Source of the DNA: Bradyrhizobium stylosanthis
Lineage (GTDB): Bacteria; Pseudomonadota; Alphaproteobacteria; Rhizobiales; Xanthobacteraceae
Direction of reading: 5' to 3'
DNA length: 64,000 nt
NCBI RefSeq assembly: GCF_001641335.1
Contig: NZ_LVEM01000002.1
Coordinates: 1,157,663-1,221,662, forward strand
Part shown: positions 1-8,785 of the stretch, one piece after another
How the letters are laid out: each line of letters starts with the position of its first letter
Position numbering within the stretch: the stretch's first letter is position 1
Program-made: the position numbers and the translations under genes
Notes under the pieces: model-generated
What the model was told of the DNA's origin: nothing
Seen by the model: only the letters and a program-made list of their open reading frames with translations
Databases searched by the model: none

Positions 1-1
1 T

Positions 2-18
2 TAACATGTTATATAATT
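2..18. promoter_or_regulatory. AT-rich palindrome upstream of pobA
   Basis: A perfect 10-bp palindrome TAACATGTTA (2-11) runs into ATATAATT (11-18). The octamer ATATAATT recurs at 126-133, closer to pobA. This could be a regulator site for pobA or for a divergent gene outside the window; the regulator is not visible. Confidence 0.3.
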
Positions 19-116
19 GGCCGGCGCGTTCAAGCCGGAACTGGCGCGACATCTACGTCAGCCGTGTTGCATGGATTTGTCGCGGCCCGGGCGGCCAGCC
101 TCCCCTTTTGCCCAAC

Positions 117-133
117 GATTATATGATATAATT
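117..133. promoter_or_regulatory. Inverted repeat in the pobA promoter region
   Basis: GATTATAT-G-ATATAATT is an inverted repeat with 7 of 8 arm positions paired, about 67 bp upstream of the pobA start, in sequence much richer in AT than its surroundings. It fits a -10 region or an operator. pobA genes are usually controlled by PobR-type activators, but none is present here. Confidence 0.35.
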
Positions 134-199
134 ATCGTCTGCGGATCGACGCGACAAGCGCGACCGCGCCGCACTCTACAAAATCGGGAGGAGCAAGTA

Positions 200-1369
200 T
201 TGCGGACAAAAGTCGCAATCATCGGGGCCGGTCCGGCCGGATTGTTGCTTGGGCAACTGCTGCACGCCTATGGCATCGACAACGTGATCCTGGAGCGGCA
301 GAGCCCGGATTACGTGCTCGGCCGCATTCGCGCGGGCCTGCTCGAGGAAGGAACCGTCGCGCTGCTGGACCAGATCGGCGCCGGCGCGCGGGCGCATGCC
401 GAAGGCCTGGTGCATGAGGGCATCGAGCTCGCCTTTTCCGGCCGCCGCCATCGTATCGACATGAAGGCCGCCACCGGCAAGACGGTGACGATCTACGGCC
501 AGACCGAGGTCACGCTCGACCTGATGAATGCGCGCAAGGCCGCAGGGCTCGTTTCGGTCTACGAGGCCAAGGACGTGCAGCCGCTGGATTTCGACGGCAG
601 TCACCCGCGCGTAACCTATGTGAAGGACGGCGTCACCCATACGCTCGATTGCGATTTCATCGCCGGCTGCGACGGCTTTCACGGCGTCAGCCGCGCCAGC
701 GTTCCGGCCACGGCCATCGAGGAGTTCGAGCGGGTCTATCCGTTCGGCTGGCTCGGCATCCTCTCCGAGACGCCGCCGGTCAGCCACGAGCTGATCTACT
801 CCAACCACGCGAGAGGTTTTGCGCTCTGCACCATGCGCTCGATGAAGCGCAGCCGCTACTATGTGCAGTGTTCGCTCGACGACCATGTCGACCAGTGGCC
901 GGACGACCGCTTCTGGGACGAGCTGAAAAGCCGGCTCGACCAGGAAGCCGCCGACAGCCTCGTCACGGGCCCCTCGATCGAGAAGAGCATCGCGCCGCTG
1001 CGCAGCTTCGTCGCCGAGCCGATGCGCTTCGGCAAGCTGTTCCTGTGCGGCGATGCCGCCCACATCGTGCCGCCGACCGGCGCCAAGGGCCTGAACCTCG
1101 CCGCCAGCGACGCGCATTATCTGTCGAGCGCGCTGCGCGAATTCTACGATGAGAAGTCCAGCGCCGGGATCGACGCCTATTCGACGAGGGCGCTGGCGCG
1201 GGTCTGGAAAGCCGTGCGCTTCTCCTGGTGGATGACCTCGATGCTGCACAAATTCCCCGACACCGGCACCATCGGCGCGCGCATCCAGCTCGCCGAGCTC
1301 GACTATGTCACGCAGTCGCAAGCCGCGATGACGTCGCTGTCGGAGAATTACGTGGGCTTGCCGTTCTAA
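200..1369 (+). CDS. pobA: 4-hydroxybenzoate 3-monooxygenase
   Basis: FAD-dependent hydroxylase that converts 4-hydroxybenzoate to protocatechuate with NAD(P)H and O2, feeding the beta-ketoadipate pathway. The 389-residue product matches the family length. It has the N-terminal dinucleotide motif GAGPAG (about residues 9-14), the middle CDG motif of the DFIAGCDG segment, and the FAD ribityl-binding GDAAH motif at about residue 284, followed by PPTGAKGLNLA. The start is set at a TTG, because a strong Shine-Dalgarno (GGGAGGAG, 186-193) lies just before it; the open frame continues upstream but without a ribosome site or homology. No pca genes are in the window. Confidence in the enzyme class is high; specificity rests on the overall PobA likeness. 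Confidence 0.9.
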   Translation: MRTKVAIIGAGPAGLLLGQLLHAYGIDNVILERQSPDYVLGRIRAGLLEEGTVALLDQIGAGARAHAEGLVHEGIELAFSGRRHRIDMKAATGKTVTIYGQTEVTLDLMNARKAAGLVSVYEAKDVQPLDFDGSHPRVTYVKDGVTHTLDCDFIAGCDGFHGVSRASVPATAIEEFERVYPFGWLGILSETPPVSHELIYSNHARGFALCTMRSMKRSRYYVQCSLDDHVDQWPDDRFWDELKSRLDQEAADSLVTGPSIEKSIAPLRSFVAEPMRFGKLFLCGDAAHIVPPTGAKGLNLAASDAHYLSSALREFYDEKSSAGIDAYSTRALARVWKAVRFSWWMTSMLHKFPDTGTIGARIQLAELDYVTQSQAAMTSLSENYVGLPF

Positions 1370-1375
1370 GAAGGT

Positions 1376-1495
1376 GCCGTAGGGTGGATTAGCCCTGCAG
1401 ATGCACGAAGTGCATCTGCTCGGCGTAATCCACCTCTCTGATCTCCGCGGAAACAGAAGTGGTGGGTTACGCCTTCGGCTAACCCACCCTACGGC
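1376..1495. repeat. Palindromic intergenic repeat, family A (copy 1)
   Basis: The outer arms GCCGTAGGGTGG and CCACCCTACGGC enclose inner palindromes (GCAGATGCACGAAGTGCATCTGC). A second copy of the family lies at 56539-56653. It is non-coding and would fold into a long hairpin in a transcript on either strand. It follows pobA and may serve as its 3' end. Confidence 0.8.
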
Positions 1496-1608
1496 GCGCC
1501 GCGCAACCATTTCAAACACCTGCGCAAATCCCGTTTAAAACTTTGTAATTGATGCGTCCGTCACGTCCATCGCGTTCAATGCTGCCAACACAGCAACGCG
1601 AGATCATC

Positions 1609-2028
1609 ATGACCGGCACCGACATCCCCGACGGCTTCGAGCCGCTGTTCCGCAAGAGCCCTCTCACCGAGCCCTGGGAGCCGCTCTACGCGAAGAAGAC
1701 CGACAAGGCCGTCGTCATAGGCCTGCGTTTGGCCAAGCCGCACACCAACGGCCGGGGCCTGATCCACGGCGGCCTCATCGCGGCGCTCGCCGACAACGCC
1801 ATGGGCTATAGCTGCGCGCAGGCGACGGGCTGGACCACCTCGTTCGTGACGGTCTCGCTGACGGTCGATTTCGCCGGCTCCGCCGAGATCGGCCAGTGGT
1901 GCTCGATCGAGAGCGACGTGATCAAGACCGGCAAGACGATCTGCTTCGCGCAGTGCCTGGTGAAGGCCGACGACGCCGTGATCGCACGGGCCAGCGGAAC
2001 GTTCCGCGTGGTGCCGAAGAAGGGGTAG
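1609..2028 (+). CDS. PaaI-family hotdog thioesterase
   Basis: A 139-residue single hotdog-fold protein, the usual size for the PaaI/YdiI acyl-CoA thioesterase group. The family signature is at about residues 46-62: NGRGLIHGGLIAALADN, with HGG at the start of the hot-dog helix. It probably hydrolyses a phenylacyl-CoA or other dead-end acyl-CoA thioester in the cytoplasm. The start at MTGTDIP was preferred to an upstream in-frame ATG, as homology begins there, although no strong ribosome site is evident. It stands alone between two repeats. Its neighbour pobA suggests aromatic metabolism, but that is inference. Confidence 0.75.
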   Translation: MTGTDIPDGFEPLFRKSPLTEPWEPLYAKKTDKAVVIGLRLAKPHTNGRGLIHGGLIAALADNAMGYSCAQATGWTTSFVTVSLTVDFAGSAEIGQWCSIESDVIKTGKTICFAQCLVKADDAVIARASGTFRVVPKKG

Positions 2029-2045
2029 CCTCGCGCGCTCTCTCC

Positions 2046-2176
2046 GTGTCCCGGACGCGCCGCAGCGTGCAACGCTGCTGCGCAGAGCCGGGACCCATGT
2101 CTCGACAGGATGCCGTGTCGCCTCTGGGTCCCGGCTCTGCGCAGCAACGCTCCGCGTTGCAACGCGTCCGTGACAC
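2046..2176. repeat. Palindromic intergenic repeat, family B (copy 1)
   Basis: Starts GTGTCCCGGACGCG and ends with the complementary CGCGTCCGTGACAC, with internal GCAACGCTGCTGCGCAGAGCCGG-type segments repeated in inverse. Related copies are at 37861-37995 and 55150-55268. It lies between convergent genes (thioesterase and LysR regulator). Confidence 0.75.
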
Positions 2177-2178
2177 AG

Positions 2179-3069
2179 TCACCCAAACCGCCACTCCGCC
2201 GTCTCCACCACCAGATCGATGAACGCACGCACCTTGGCCGAGAGCAGGCGGGAGGTCGGGTAGACGATGTGGATCGGCAGCGCCGGCTGCTCGTATTTTG
2301 CGAGCACGATCTTCAGCCGTCCGCGCTTCAGCCCCTCGGCCGCCTGATAGGCCAGCACGCGCGTCACCCCGCCGCCGGCCTCGGCATATTGCAGGGCGGC
2401 GTCGGCGCTGTTGCTGGCGAAGCGCGGGTTCGGCGTCACCTCGATGTCGCGGCCGTCCTGCACGAAACGCCAGATCGTGGAGGGGCCGAACGCGATGGTC
2501 TGATGCGCGAGCAAGTCCTCCGGTGTCTTCGGCTCGCCATGGCGTTTCAGATAACCGGGCGTGGCGACAACGATCCGCCGCATCTCGCCGACCTGGCGCG
2601 CCACGAGAGAGGAATCAGCGAGGTGGCCGATCCGCACCGCGGCGTCGACGGCGTCCTCCACGAGATTGACGAGGTTGTCCGACAGCCTGAGCTCGGCGGT
2701 AACTTCGGGATAGCGCTTCAAATACGCGGTCATGACCGGCGCGACATGCAGGCGGCCGAAGCCGAGCGGCGCCGACACCACCAGCCGCCCGCTCGGCCGG
2801 TTGCGCTCCTCGCGGGCGGAGCCGTCGGCCTCCTCGACATCGGCGAGGATGCGCCGCGCGCGCTCCAGATAGCGCGTGCCGACGTCGGTGAGCGCCACCT
2901 GCCGCGTGGTCCGCTGCAGCAGCCGGGCGCCGAGATGCTCCTCCAGCGCCGCGATCATCCGCGTCACCGCCGAGGGTGACAGGCGAAGCTTTCGCGCTGC
3001 CGGCGCAAAGCCGCGCAGATCGGCGACGGTGACGAAGACGTGCATGGCGTCCAGGCGGTCCATGGCCAT
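2179..3069 (-). CDS. LysR-family transcriptional regulator
   Basis: A 296-residue regulator. The N-terminal winged helix-turn-helix covers about residues 5-64 (FAPAARKLRLSPSAVTRMI), and a substrate-binding domain fills the remainder. The sequence is of the large AaeR/DsdC-like LysR class common in proteobacteria. It is divergent from the PPOX-fold gene at 3185, and a T-N11-A dyad (3072-3086) sits directly before its start, so autoregulation and control of that gene are likely. Two in-frame ATGs (3069 and 3063) are possible starts. The effector is unknown. Confidence 0.85.
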   Translation of the reverse strand: MAMDRLDAMHVFVTVADLRGFAPAARKLRLSPSAVTRMIAALEEHLGARLLQRTTRQVALTDVGTRYLERARRILADVEEADGSAREERNRPSGRLVVSAPLGFGRLHVAPVMTAYLKRYPEVTAELRLSDNLVNLVEDAVDAAVRIGHLADSSLVARQVGEMRRIVVATPGYLKRHGEPKTPEDLLAHQTIAFGPSTIWRFVQDGRDIEVTPNPRFASNSADAALQYAEAGGGVTRVLAYQAAEGLKRGRLKIVLAKYEQPALPIHIVYPTSRLLSAKVRAFIDLVVETAEWRFG

Positions 3070-3071
3070 TA

Positions 3072-3086
3072 TTGCATATATTGCAA
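3072..3086. promoter_or_regulatory. Probable LysR operator (T-N11-A dyad)
   Basis: TTGCA-TATAT-TGCAA: perfect 5-bp inverted arms with a 5-bp AT spacer, containing the T-N11-A spacing typical of LysR boxes. It is 3 bp upstream of the regulator start and about 100 bp upstream of the divergent PPOX gene. Confidence 0.5.
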
Positions 3087-3184
3087 CGATGAAGTGTCAA
3101 GCCGCTCGATTGTTTTAACAGCGGAAAGGTCCAGATTAGGCGTCGAAAGACGCAGCAATGCGCCGGAATCCAGGAGATGTTCCG

Positions 3185-3811
3185 ATGACGGCCACCAACA
3201 CCTACGCCAGCGATGTTGCCTTTTCGCCGGCGGTCAAATCGATCCAGACCCGCAAGGGGTCGCGCGACGGCTATGCCCAGGCCGAGCAGCGGGGATGGCG
3301 CACCGAGGTCGACGAGAACCTCGCCGCGTTCCTGGCCGACGCCAATAGCTTCTACTTTGCGACGGCCTCGGCCGACGGCCAGCCCTACATCCAGCACCGC
3401 GGCGGTCCGAAGGGCTTCCTCAAGGTGCTGGACAAGCAGACGCTGGCCTTCACCGACTACGCCGGCAACCGGCAATACATCACGCAAGGAAACCTGTCGG
3501 AGAATCCCAAGGCCTACATCTTCGTCATGGACTACGCCCACCGCCGCCGCGTGAAGATCTGGGGCGAGGCGCGCGTGGTCGAGGACGACGAGGCGCTGAC
3601 GACATCGCTGATGCCGAAGGGCTACCGCGCCCGGCCCGAGCAGGTGATCCTCTTCAAGATCGCGGCTTGGGATACCAACTGCCCGCAGCACATTCCGCAG
3701 AAGTTCGACGGGCCTGATGTCGCGGCAGCGCTGGCGGCGCGGGATGCGCGGATCGCGGAGCTGGAAGCCGAGGTCGCGGCGTTGAAGGCAGAAAAGGCGC
3801 CCGGACATTAA
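3185..3811 (+). CDS. PPOX-fold (pyridoxamine 5'-phosphate oxidase-related) flavoprotein
   Basis: A 208-residue protein with a split-barrel FMN-binding domain. Motifs include FYFATASADGQPYIQHRGGP (about residues 57-76) and the FTDYAGNRQYITQGNL block typical of the putative PPOX group that binds flavin or F420. The C-terminal 30 residues form a short coiled coil (AALAARDARIAELEAEVAAL). The reaction is unknown; such proteins are often flavin-dependent reductases. A ribosome site AGGAG (3172-3176) fixes the ATG at 3185. It is divergently transcribed from the LysR gene and probably under its control. Confidence 0.75.
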   Translation: MTATNTYASDVAFSPAVKSIQTRKGSRDGYAQAEQRGWRTEVDENLAAFLADANSFYFATASADGQPYIQHRGGPKGFLKVLDKQTLAFTDYAGNRQYITQGNLSENPKAYIFVMDYAHRRRVKIWGEARVVEDDEALTTSLMPKGYRARPEQVILFKIAAWDTNCPQHIPQKFDGPDVAAALAARDARIAELEAEVAALKAEKAPGH

Positions 3812-3840
3812 TCGCAAGCAAGTGCGACATGCTCGGTGCG

Positions 3841-3990
3841 CGCTCTCCCTTGTGGGAGAGGGTGGCTTGCGGCGCCAGCCGCGAGACGGGTGAGGGTTCC
3901 CTTCCGAAGGCGATGGTCCCACGTCGTCATTTGCGGAGAGGGCCCTCATCCGGCGCGTTCACGTGCGCGACCATCTCGCACACGTGAGAT
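3841..3990. repeat. Palindromic intergenic repeat, family C (copy 1)
   Basis: Contains CTCTCCCTTGTGGGAGAGGGTGG, then GACGGGTGAGGG and a degraded inverse half. It is the same family as 28905-29107 and 49629-49781. It fills most of the gap between 3812 and 4108; the rest of that gap shows nothing I recognise. Confidence 0.7.
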
Positions 3991-4108
3991 GGGCCGGCAA
4001 TGGTCAGGACCACGTTCATATTGAACGGTTCGTGCTTGACCTAGATCAATCCACGATCGACACGCGCGATATTTTGCCGTGGGGCACAGCAAGATAATGG
4101 AGATTGCG

Positions 4109-4615
4109 ATGACGAAGAAAGCAGCCGTTGCGGCGATTGCAATTCTTCTGACGACGTCGCCTCTTGCCTATGCAGCGGAGACGTCTGTCACCGTCGGAAT
4201 GCGGCAACCCAGCGCCGCTGACATGAATAGCTTGACGGATATGCGTGTCGGCATCGTCAAGGCCGCCTTGCAGATGACAGCCGAGCAGGAAAAATACTGG
4301 CCAGCGGTCGAGGAAGCGATTCGCGCGAGAGCGAAGAATCGGCAGGCAAGGCTGGAGCGAATTGCTCAGTTGCACGACAACGGCCCGATGGATGCTCTCA
4401 ACGAGCGAAATCCGGTCGAGCTGATGCAACGCAGGGCCGATCTGCTGGTTCAACGCGGCGCGGACCTCAAGAAGCTCGCCGACGCCTGGGATCCTCTCTA
4501 CAAAACACTCACTCCAGATCAGAAGAGAAGGATGGCGTTCGTCTCCTATGTCGCCATGCGCGGCGCGCGGGATGCGATCGAGCATCATAGCGAAGCGGAA
4601 GACGACGACGACTAG
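4109..4615 (+). CDS. Periplasmic LTXXQ-motif (Spy/CpxP-like) protein
   Basis: A 168-residue exported protein. The signal peptide is about residues 1-23 (AAVAAIAILLTTSPLAYA), and the mature part is helical with two motifs resembling LTxxQ: LQMTAEQEKYW and LTPDQKRRM. Spy/CpxP relatives are periplasmic stress sensors or ATP-independent chaperones. The C-terminus is very acidic (EAEDDDD). The ATG at 4109 follows GGAG (4099-4102); an upstream ATG at 4097 is possible. It may be co-transcribed with the glycine-rich protein that starts 25 bp later. The function is inferred from fold family only. Confidence 0.65.
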   Translation: MTKKAAVAAIAILLTTSPLAYAAETSVTVGMRQPSAADMNSLTDMRVGIVKAALQMTAEQEKYWPAVEEAIRARAKNRQARLERIAQLHDNGPMDALNERNPVELMQRRADLLVQRGADLKKLADAWDPLYKTLTPDQKRRMAFVSYVAMRGARDAIEHHSEAEDDDD

Positions 4616-4639
4616 TGGCGCGCTCCATGGAGGCACATC

Positions 4640-5107
4640 ATGCTTCGATATATCCTGGTTGCATTGGCAGCACTCGTTTTGCTCACGGTCAGTCTCATTC
4701 CGGATGACGCATTCGCCCGACGTGGCGGCGGCGGTGGCGGGGTCCGCGGCGGCGGAGGCGGCATGCGCGCCGGCGGCTTCCACGGCGGAATGCATGCCGG
4801 CGGCATCCATCGCGGTGGCGGCTACGCTGGACGCGGCCATCGCGTAGCCGGAGGGCCTCGGCCTTCGCATCCCATCGCGGGACGACCGGGGTATCCGGGT
4901 CGTCCGATTGCCGGCCGTCCGGGCCGGCCGATCGCAGGCTATCCGGGCTATGGTGGCGGCTATCGCCCGGGCTGGGGCTACGGCGCCGCCGCCGTCGGAG
5001 CCGCTGCTGCCTACGGCGCCTACGGTGCCTACAACAACAGCAATTGCACCTACGACACCTACGGCAATTGGGTCTGTCCGGGTCAGTACCCCTACCAGAA
5101 CTATTGA
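4640..5107 (+). CDS. Exported glycine-rich hypothetical protein
   Basis: A 155-residue low-complexity protein. A hydrophobic signal sequence (about residues 1-27, ending DDAFA) is followed by Gly/Arg/His-rich stretches and GRPGYPGRPIAGRPGRPIAG-like repeats, then a Tyr/Gly/Ala tail with NCTYDTYGNWVC, whose two Cys could pair. The ribosome site is GGAGG (4629-4633). Similar short exported proteins are common in Bradyrhizobium but have no known function. Low-complexity composition limits homology claims; the signal peptide, ribosome site and spacing to the previous gene support it as real. Confidence 0.65.
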   Translation: MLRYILVALAALVLLTVSLIPDDAFARRGGGGGGVRGGGGGMRAGGFHGGMHAGGIHRGGGYAGRGHRVAGGPRPSHPIAGRPGYPGRPIAGRPGRPIAGYPGYGGGYRPGWGYGAAAVGAAAAYGAYGAYNNSNCTYDTYGNWVCPGQYPYQNY

Positions 5108-5155
5108 GATGCGCGCGCTCGGACGGTGCCTGTCACGCCGTCCGAGCGTGCAAGA

Positions 5156-5887
5156 CTACAACACGCTCGCGCCTTCGTGCTGGAAGCCGAGATAGCTCGC
5201 CGCCACGCGCTCGTTCGCGGCGATGTCGCTCGCCTTGCCGCTGAGCACGAACTCGCCGAGCTCCATCACATAGGCCTGGTCCGCGATCTTCAGCGCGGCC
5301 TGCGCGTTCTGCTCGACCAGCAGAACGGAGACGCCGGCTGCGCGCAGCTCGGTGACGATGCGGAAAATGTCAGCGACGATGATCGGGGCGAGGCCGAGGC
5401 TCGGCTCGTCCAGCATCAGGAGCTTCGGCTCGCCCATCAGCGCGCGGCCCATCGCCAGCATCTGCTGCTCGCCGCCGGACAAGGTTCCGGCGAGCTGCTT
5501 GCGCCGCTCCTTCAGCCGCGGAAACAGCGTGTAGACCCGCTCCATCGATGCTTTCGCCTTGCTCCGCTCGATGCGGAAGGCCCCTAACTCGAGATTGTCC
5601 TCGACATTCATGGTCACGAACAATTCGCGGTGCTCCGGCACGAGCCCGAGCCCCATCGCGACGCGGTCCTCGATGTCGAGCCGGGCGAGATCCTGACCGG
5701 CGAAGGCGACGCGGCCCTTCAGCGGCAGGATGCCCATGATGGCCGAGAGCAGCGTGGTCTTGCCGGCGCCGTTGGCGCCGACGATGGTGACGATCTGGTT
5801 CTGGCCAACCTCGAGCGAGACCGAGCGCACAGCCTCGACCTTGCCGTAGGCGACATGGGCGTCGGTGACGGACAACAGCGCGCTCAT
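5156..5887 (-). CDS. LIV-type ABC transporter ATPase (LivF-like)
   Basis: A 243-residue nucleotide-binding subunit of a branched-chain amino-acid/hydrophobic-acid (HAAT) importer. Walker A is VGANGAGKTT (about residue 37), the signature is TLSGGEQQMLAMGRAL, and Walker B is LLMLDEPSLGLAP. The ATG overlaps the stop of the upstream permease-ATPase fusion by ATGA, so the two are translationally coupled. The transported substrate is not set by this subunit. The nearby regulators and catabolic genes suggest organic or aromatic acids rather than leucine (inference). Confidence 0.88.
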   Translation of the reverse strand: MSALLSVTDAHVAYGKVEAVRSVSLEVGQNQIVTIVGANGAGKTTLLSAIMGILPLKGRVAFAGQDLARLDIEDRVAMGLGLVPEHRELFVTMNVEDNLELGAFRIERSKAKASMERVYTLFPRLKERRKQLAGTLSGGEQQMLAMGRALMGEPKLLMLDEPSLGLAPIIVADIFRIVTELRAAGVSVLLVEQNAQAALKIADQAYVMELGEFVLSGKASDIAANERVAASYLGFQHEGASVL

Positions 5888-7653
5888 GCCGCCACTCCGA
5901 GATAGGCCTTGATCACTTCGGGATTGGTCTTGATCGTGGCGGGCGTGCCTTCGGCGATCTTGGTGCCGAAATCGAGCACCACGATGCGGTCGGCAAGGTT
6001 CATCACGAAACCCATGTCGTGTTCGACCAGAAGCACGCTCATGCCGCCGTCGCGCAATTCGCGCAGCAGCGCGGCAAGCCGCTGCTTCTCCATGTGGCGC
6101 AGGCCCGCGGCCGGCTCGTCGAGCAGCAGCAGCATCGGATCGACGCACAGCGCACGCGCGATCTCGACGATGCGCTGCTGGCCGAGCGAGAGCGAGCCTG
6201 CGAGCTGGTGCATCTGGTCGGCAAGGCCGACGCGCTCGATCTGGCGGGCGGCTTCCGCCAGCAGCTTGGCCTCGTCGGCGCGATCGAGACGCAGCATCGA
6301 GGAGATCGGGCCGGAATGGCCGCGCAGATGCGCGCCGATCGCGACGTTCTCCAGCACGGTCATGTCGGGGACCAGCTTGACGTGCTGGAAGGTGCGGGAA
6401 ATGCCGAGCTTGACGATCTCCTGCGGCGGCGCCTTGTCGACCTTCTTGCCGAGCACCGAGATCGAGCCTGATGTCGCCGACAGCACGCCGGTGATCAGGT
6501 TGAACGTCGTGCTCTTGCCGGCGCCGTTCGGCCCGATCAGCGCGACGATCTCGCGGGCCTGGACGTCGAAGGAAACGTTGTTGACCGCGACCACGCCGCC
6601 GAATTGTTTTCGCGCCTTCTCGACCTGGAGCAGCACGCCGGCCTCGGCGGGCGCGCGGCTGCGCTGTTCGAGCTTCAGCGAGGTGTCCGGTTTCCTGCCG
6701 CCGGTCCGCTCCGGCAGGAACGACATCAGCCAGGGCCAGAGGCCGCCGGGCGCGAGCTGCAGCAAAGCCACCAGCATGATGCCGAACACGATGGTCTCGA
6801 CCTGGCCGGAGCCCGGCAGGATCAGCGGCAAATAGCTTTGCAGCACCTCTTTCAGCACCACGACGATCGCCGCGCCCAGGACGCCGCCCCAGACATAGCC
6901 GGCGCCGCCGACCACGGCGATGAAGAGATATTCAATGCCGGCCTGCGCGCCGAACGGCGTCGGGTTCACTGCGCGCTGCAGATGGGCGTAGAGCCATCCC
7001 GAAAGACCGGCGAGCACGGCGGCATGGATGAACACCAGCAGTTTTGCCCGTGGCGTATGCACGCCAAAGGCCTCGGCCGCGACATGGCCGCGGCGCAGCG
7101 CGCGGATGGCGCGGCCGGTGCGGGAGTCCAGCAGGTTCATCGTCAGCAGCGCCGAGAGGATCACGGCGACCCAGATCGCGTAATAGATCGAGCCGGGCGA
7201 GAGCATCTTGAACGTGCCGACCGACAGCGGCGGGATCGCCGAGATGCCGTCGTTGCGCCCGAGGAATTCCAGCTTGCTGAACAGGTAGAACAGCCCGAGC
7301 CCCCAAGCGAGCGTGCCGAGCGGCAGATAGTGGCCGGAGAGGCGGACCGTGATCAGTCCGAGCAGCACCGCGAACAGGCCGCTGACCACGAGCGACAGCG
7401 GCAGCGTCAGCCACGGCGACAGGCCATAGGCCGTCGTCAGCACGGCCGTGGTGTAGGCGCCGAAGCCGACGAAGGCCGCCTGACCGAACGAGGTCAGGCC
7501 GCCGACGCCGGTCAGCAGCACGAGGCCCATGGCGACGAGGGCCGCAAGGCCGATATTGTCGAGCAGCACGATCCAGAACGGCGGCATGCCCGGAACGAAC
7601 GGGATCGCCGCCATGACCAGCGCGAAAACGAGGATGGGAAGCCGGCTCTGCAT
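5884..7653 (-). CDS. LIV-type ABC transporter permease-ATPase fusion (LivM-LivG)
   Basis: A 589-residue fusion. Residues 1 to about 320 are a LivM-like permease with about nine hydrophobic segments and the LTGxxGLTSFGQAAFVGFGAY motif region. Residues from about 345 are a LivG-like ATPase with Walker A IGPNGAGKST, Walker B LLLLDEPAAGL and H-loop LVEHD. The signature is SLSLGQQRIVEIARAL, so the second Gly of LSGGQ is replaced, as is common in LivG proteins. Permease-ATPase fusions of this type are known in Rhizobiales. It overlaps the downstream ATPase gene by 4 bp and lies 5 bp after the permease gene. Confidence 0.88.
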   Translation of the reverse strand: MQSRLPILVFALVMAAIPFVPGMPPFWIVLLDNIGLAALVAMGLVLLTGVGGLTSFGQAAFVGFGAYTTAVLTTAYGLSPWLTLPLSLVVSGLFAVLLGLITVRLSGHYLPLGTLAWGLGLFYLFSKLEFLGRNDGISAIPPLSVGTFKMLSPGSIYYAIWVAVILSALLTMNLLDSRTGRAIRALRRGHVAAEAFGVHTPRAKLLVFIHAAVLAGLSGWLYAHLQRAVNPTPFGAQAGIEYLFIAVVGGAGYVWGGVLGAAIVVVLKEVLQSYLPLILPGSGQVETIVFGIMLVALLQLAPGGLWPWLMSFLPERTGGRKPDTSLKLEQRSRAPAEAGVLLQVEKARKQFGGVVAVNNVSFDVQAREIVALIGPNGAGKSTTFNLITGVLSATSGSISVLGKKVDKAPPQEIVKLGISRTFQHVKLVPDMTVLENVAIGAHLRGHSGPISSMLRLDRADEAKLLAEAARQIERVGLADQMHQLAGSLSLGQQRIVEIARALCVDPMLLLLDEPAAGLRHMEKQRLAALLRELRDGGMSVLLVEHDMGFVMNLADRIVVLDFGTKIAEGTPATIKTNPEVIKAYLGVAA

Positions 7654-7658
7654 GCGCG

Positions 7659-8699
7659 TCAGTCCTTCTCTTCCTCGACCGCGGGCGCGGCGAGCGAGCG
7701 CAGCAGCAGCACGGGGATCAGCAGCATGAAGACGATCACTTCCTTGTAGTTCGAGGCATAGAAGGACGAGAACGCCTCGACGATGCCGACGACCAGCGCC
7801 GCGACGGCGGTGAGGGGGTAGCTGACAAGGCCGCCGATGATCGCGGCGACGAAGCCCTTCAGGCCGATCAGGAAGCCCGAGTCGTAATAGAGCGTCGTGA
7901 TCGGCACGATCATGATGCCCGAGAGCGCACCGATGACCGAGGCAAGCAGGAAGGCGATCTGTCCCGACAGCGTGGTGCGGATGCCGGCGAGCCGCGCGCC
8001 CAGCCGGTTCACGGCGGTCGCACGCAGCGCCTTGCCGTAGAGCGTCAGGCCGAAGAACAGCCAGAGGCCGACGATGAAGGCGATGGTGATGGCGTAGACG
8101 GTGATGCTCTGGCCGGTGAAGCGCAGCGCGCCGGCGGTGAACGCGCCGGACAGCACGGCAGGTCCGCGCTGGCCTTCGGCGCCGAAGAACAGCAGGCCGA
8201 GGCCCTGCAGCGCGAGGTGGACGCCGACGGATGCGATCAGCAGCACCAGCACGGAGGTGTGCGCCAGCGGCTGAAAGGCGATGCGGTAGAGATACACGCC
8301 GATCATCGCGACGATCACCAGCGACAGCGCGATGCTGATCGCGACCGGAGGCTTCTGCGCGGCGAAGTAGATGGTCAGCGCCAGCACGATCGCCGGCAGC
8401 ATGATGTTGGTGACGAAGCTGCGGACGACCAGCCGCCCATGCAGCGCCTTGCGCGCCACGAACAGGTCGAACGCGAAGGCGCCGATGCCCAGTGCCAGCG
8501 CGAGCTTGGCGGTGCCCGGCATCTGGCCGGCCGCCAGCGAGGCATAGGTCAGCGCGCCGTAGGTGACGAATTCGCCCTGGGGGATGAGGATGACGCGGGT
8601 GACGGCGAACACCAGCACCAGCGCCAGGCCGAGCAGCGCGTAAATCGCGCCATTGGTGATGCCGTCCTGCACCAGGAACAGCATGATGGTGGTGTTCAA
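7659..8699 (-). CDS. LIV-type ABC transporter permease (LivH-like)
   Basis: About 346 residues with eight or more membrane segments and the typical start DGITNGAIYALLGLALVLVFAVTRVI. It is the first gene of a three-gene transport unit that lacks a receptor. The start is assigned to TTG at 8699, because GAGGGGGAG lies about 9 nt upstream; the next in-frame ATG is at 8684, and the open frame runs to 8741. A MarR gene is divergent, with a long inverted repeat between. The receptor may be supplied by one of the three SBPs at 11-15 kb (inference). Confidence 0.85.
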   Translation of the reverse strand: MNTTIMLFLVQDGITNGAIYALLGLALVLVFAVTRVILIPQGEFVTYGALTYASLAAGQMPGTAKLALALGIGAFAFDLFVARKALHGRLVVRSFVTNIMLPAIVLALTIYFAAQKPPVAISIALSLVIVAMIGVYLYRIAFQPLAHTSVLVLLIASVGVHLALQGLGLLFFGAEGQRGPAVLSGAFTAGALRFTGQSITVYAITIAFIVGLWLFFGLTLYGKALRATAVNRLGARLAGIRTTLSGQIAFLLASVIGALSGIMIVPITTLYYDSGFLIGLKGFVAAIIGGLVSYPLTAVAALVVGIVEAFSSFYASNYKEVIVFMLLIPVLLLRSLAAPAVEEEKD

Positions 8700-8785
8700 G
8701 ACCGGACGCTCCCCCTCAAGATAAGGGACCGGCCGCCGCAATTGCGGTGGATGGTCCCCCTCACAGCCATTGAAATACGCTGACG

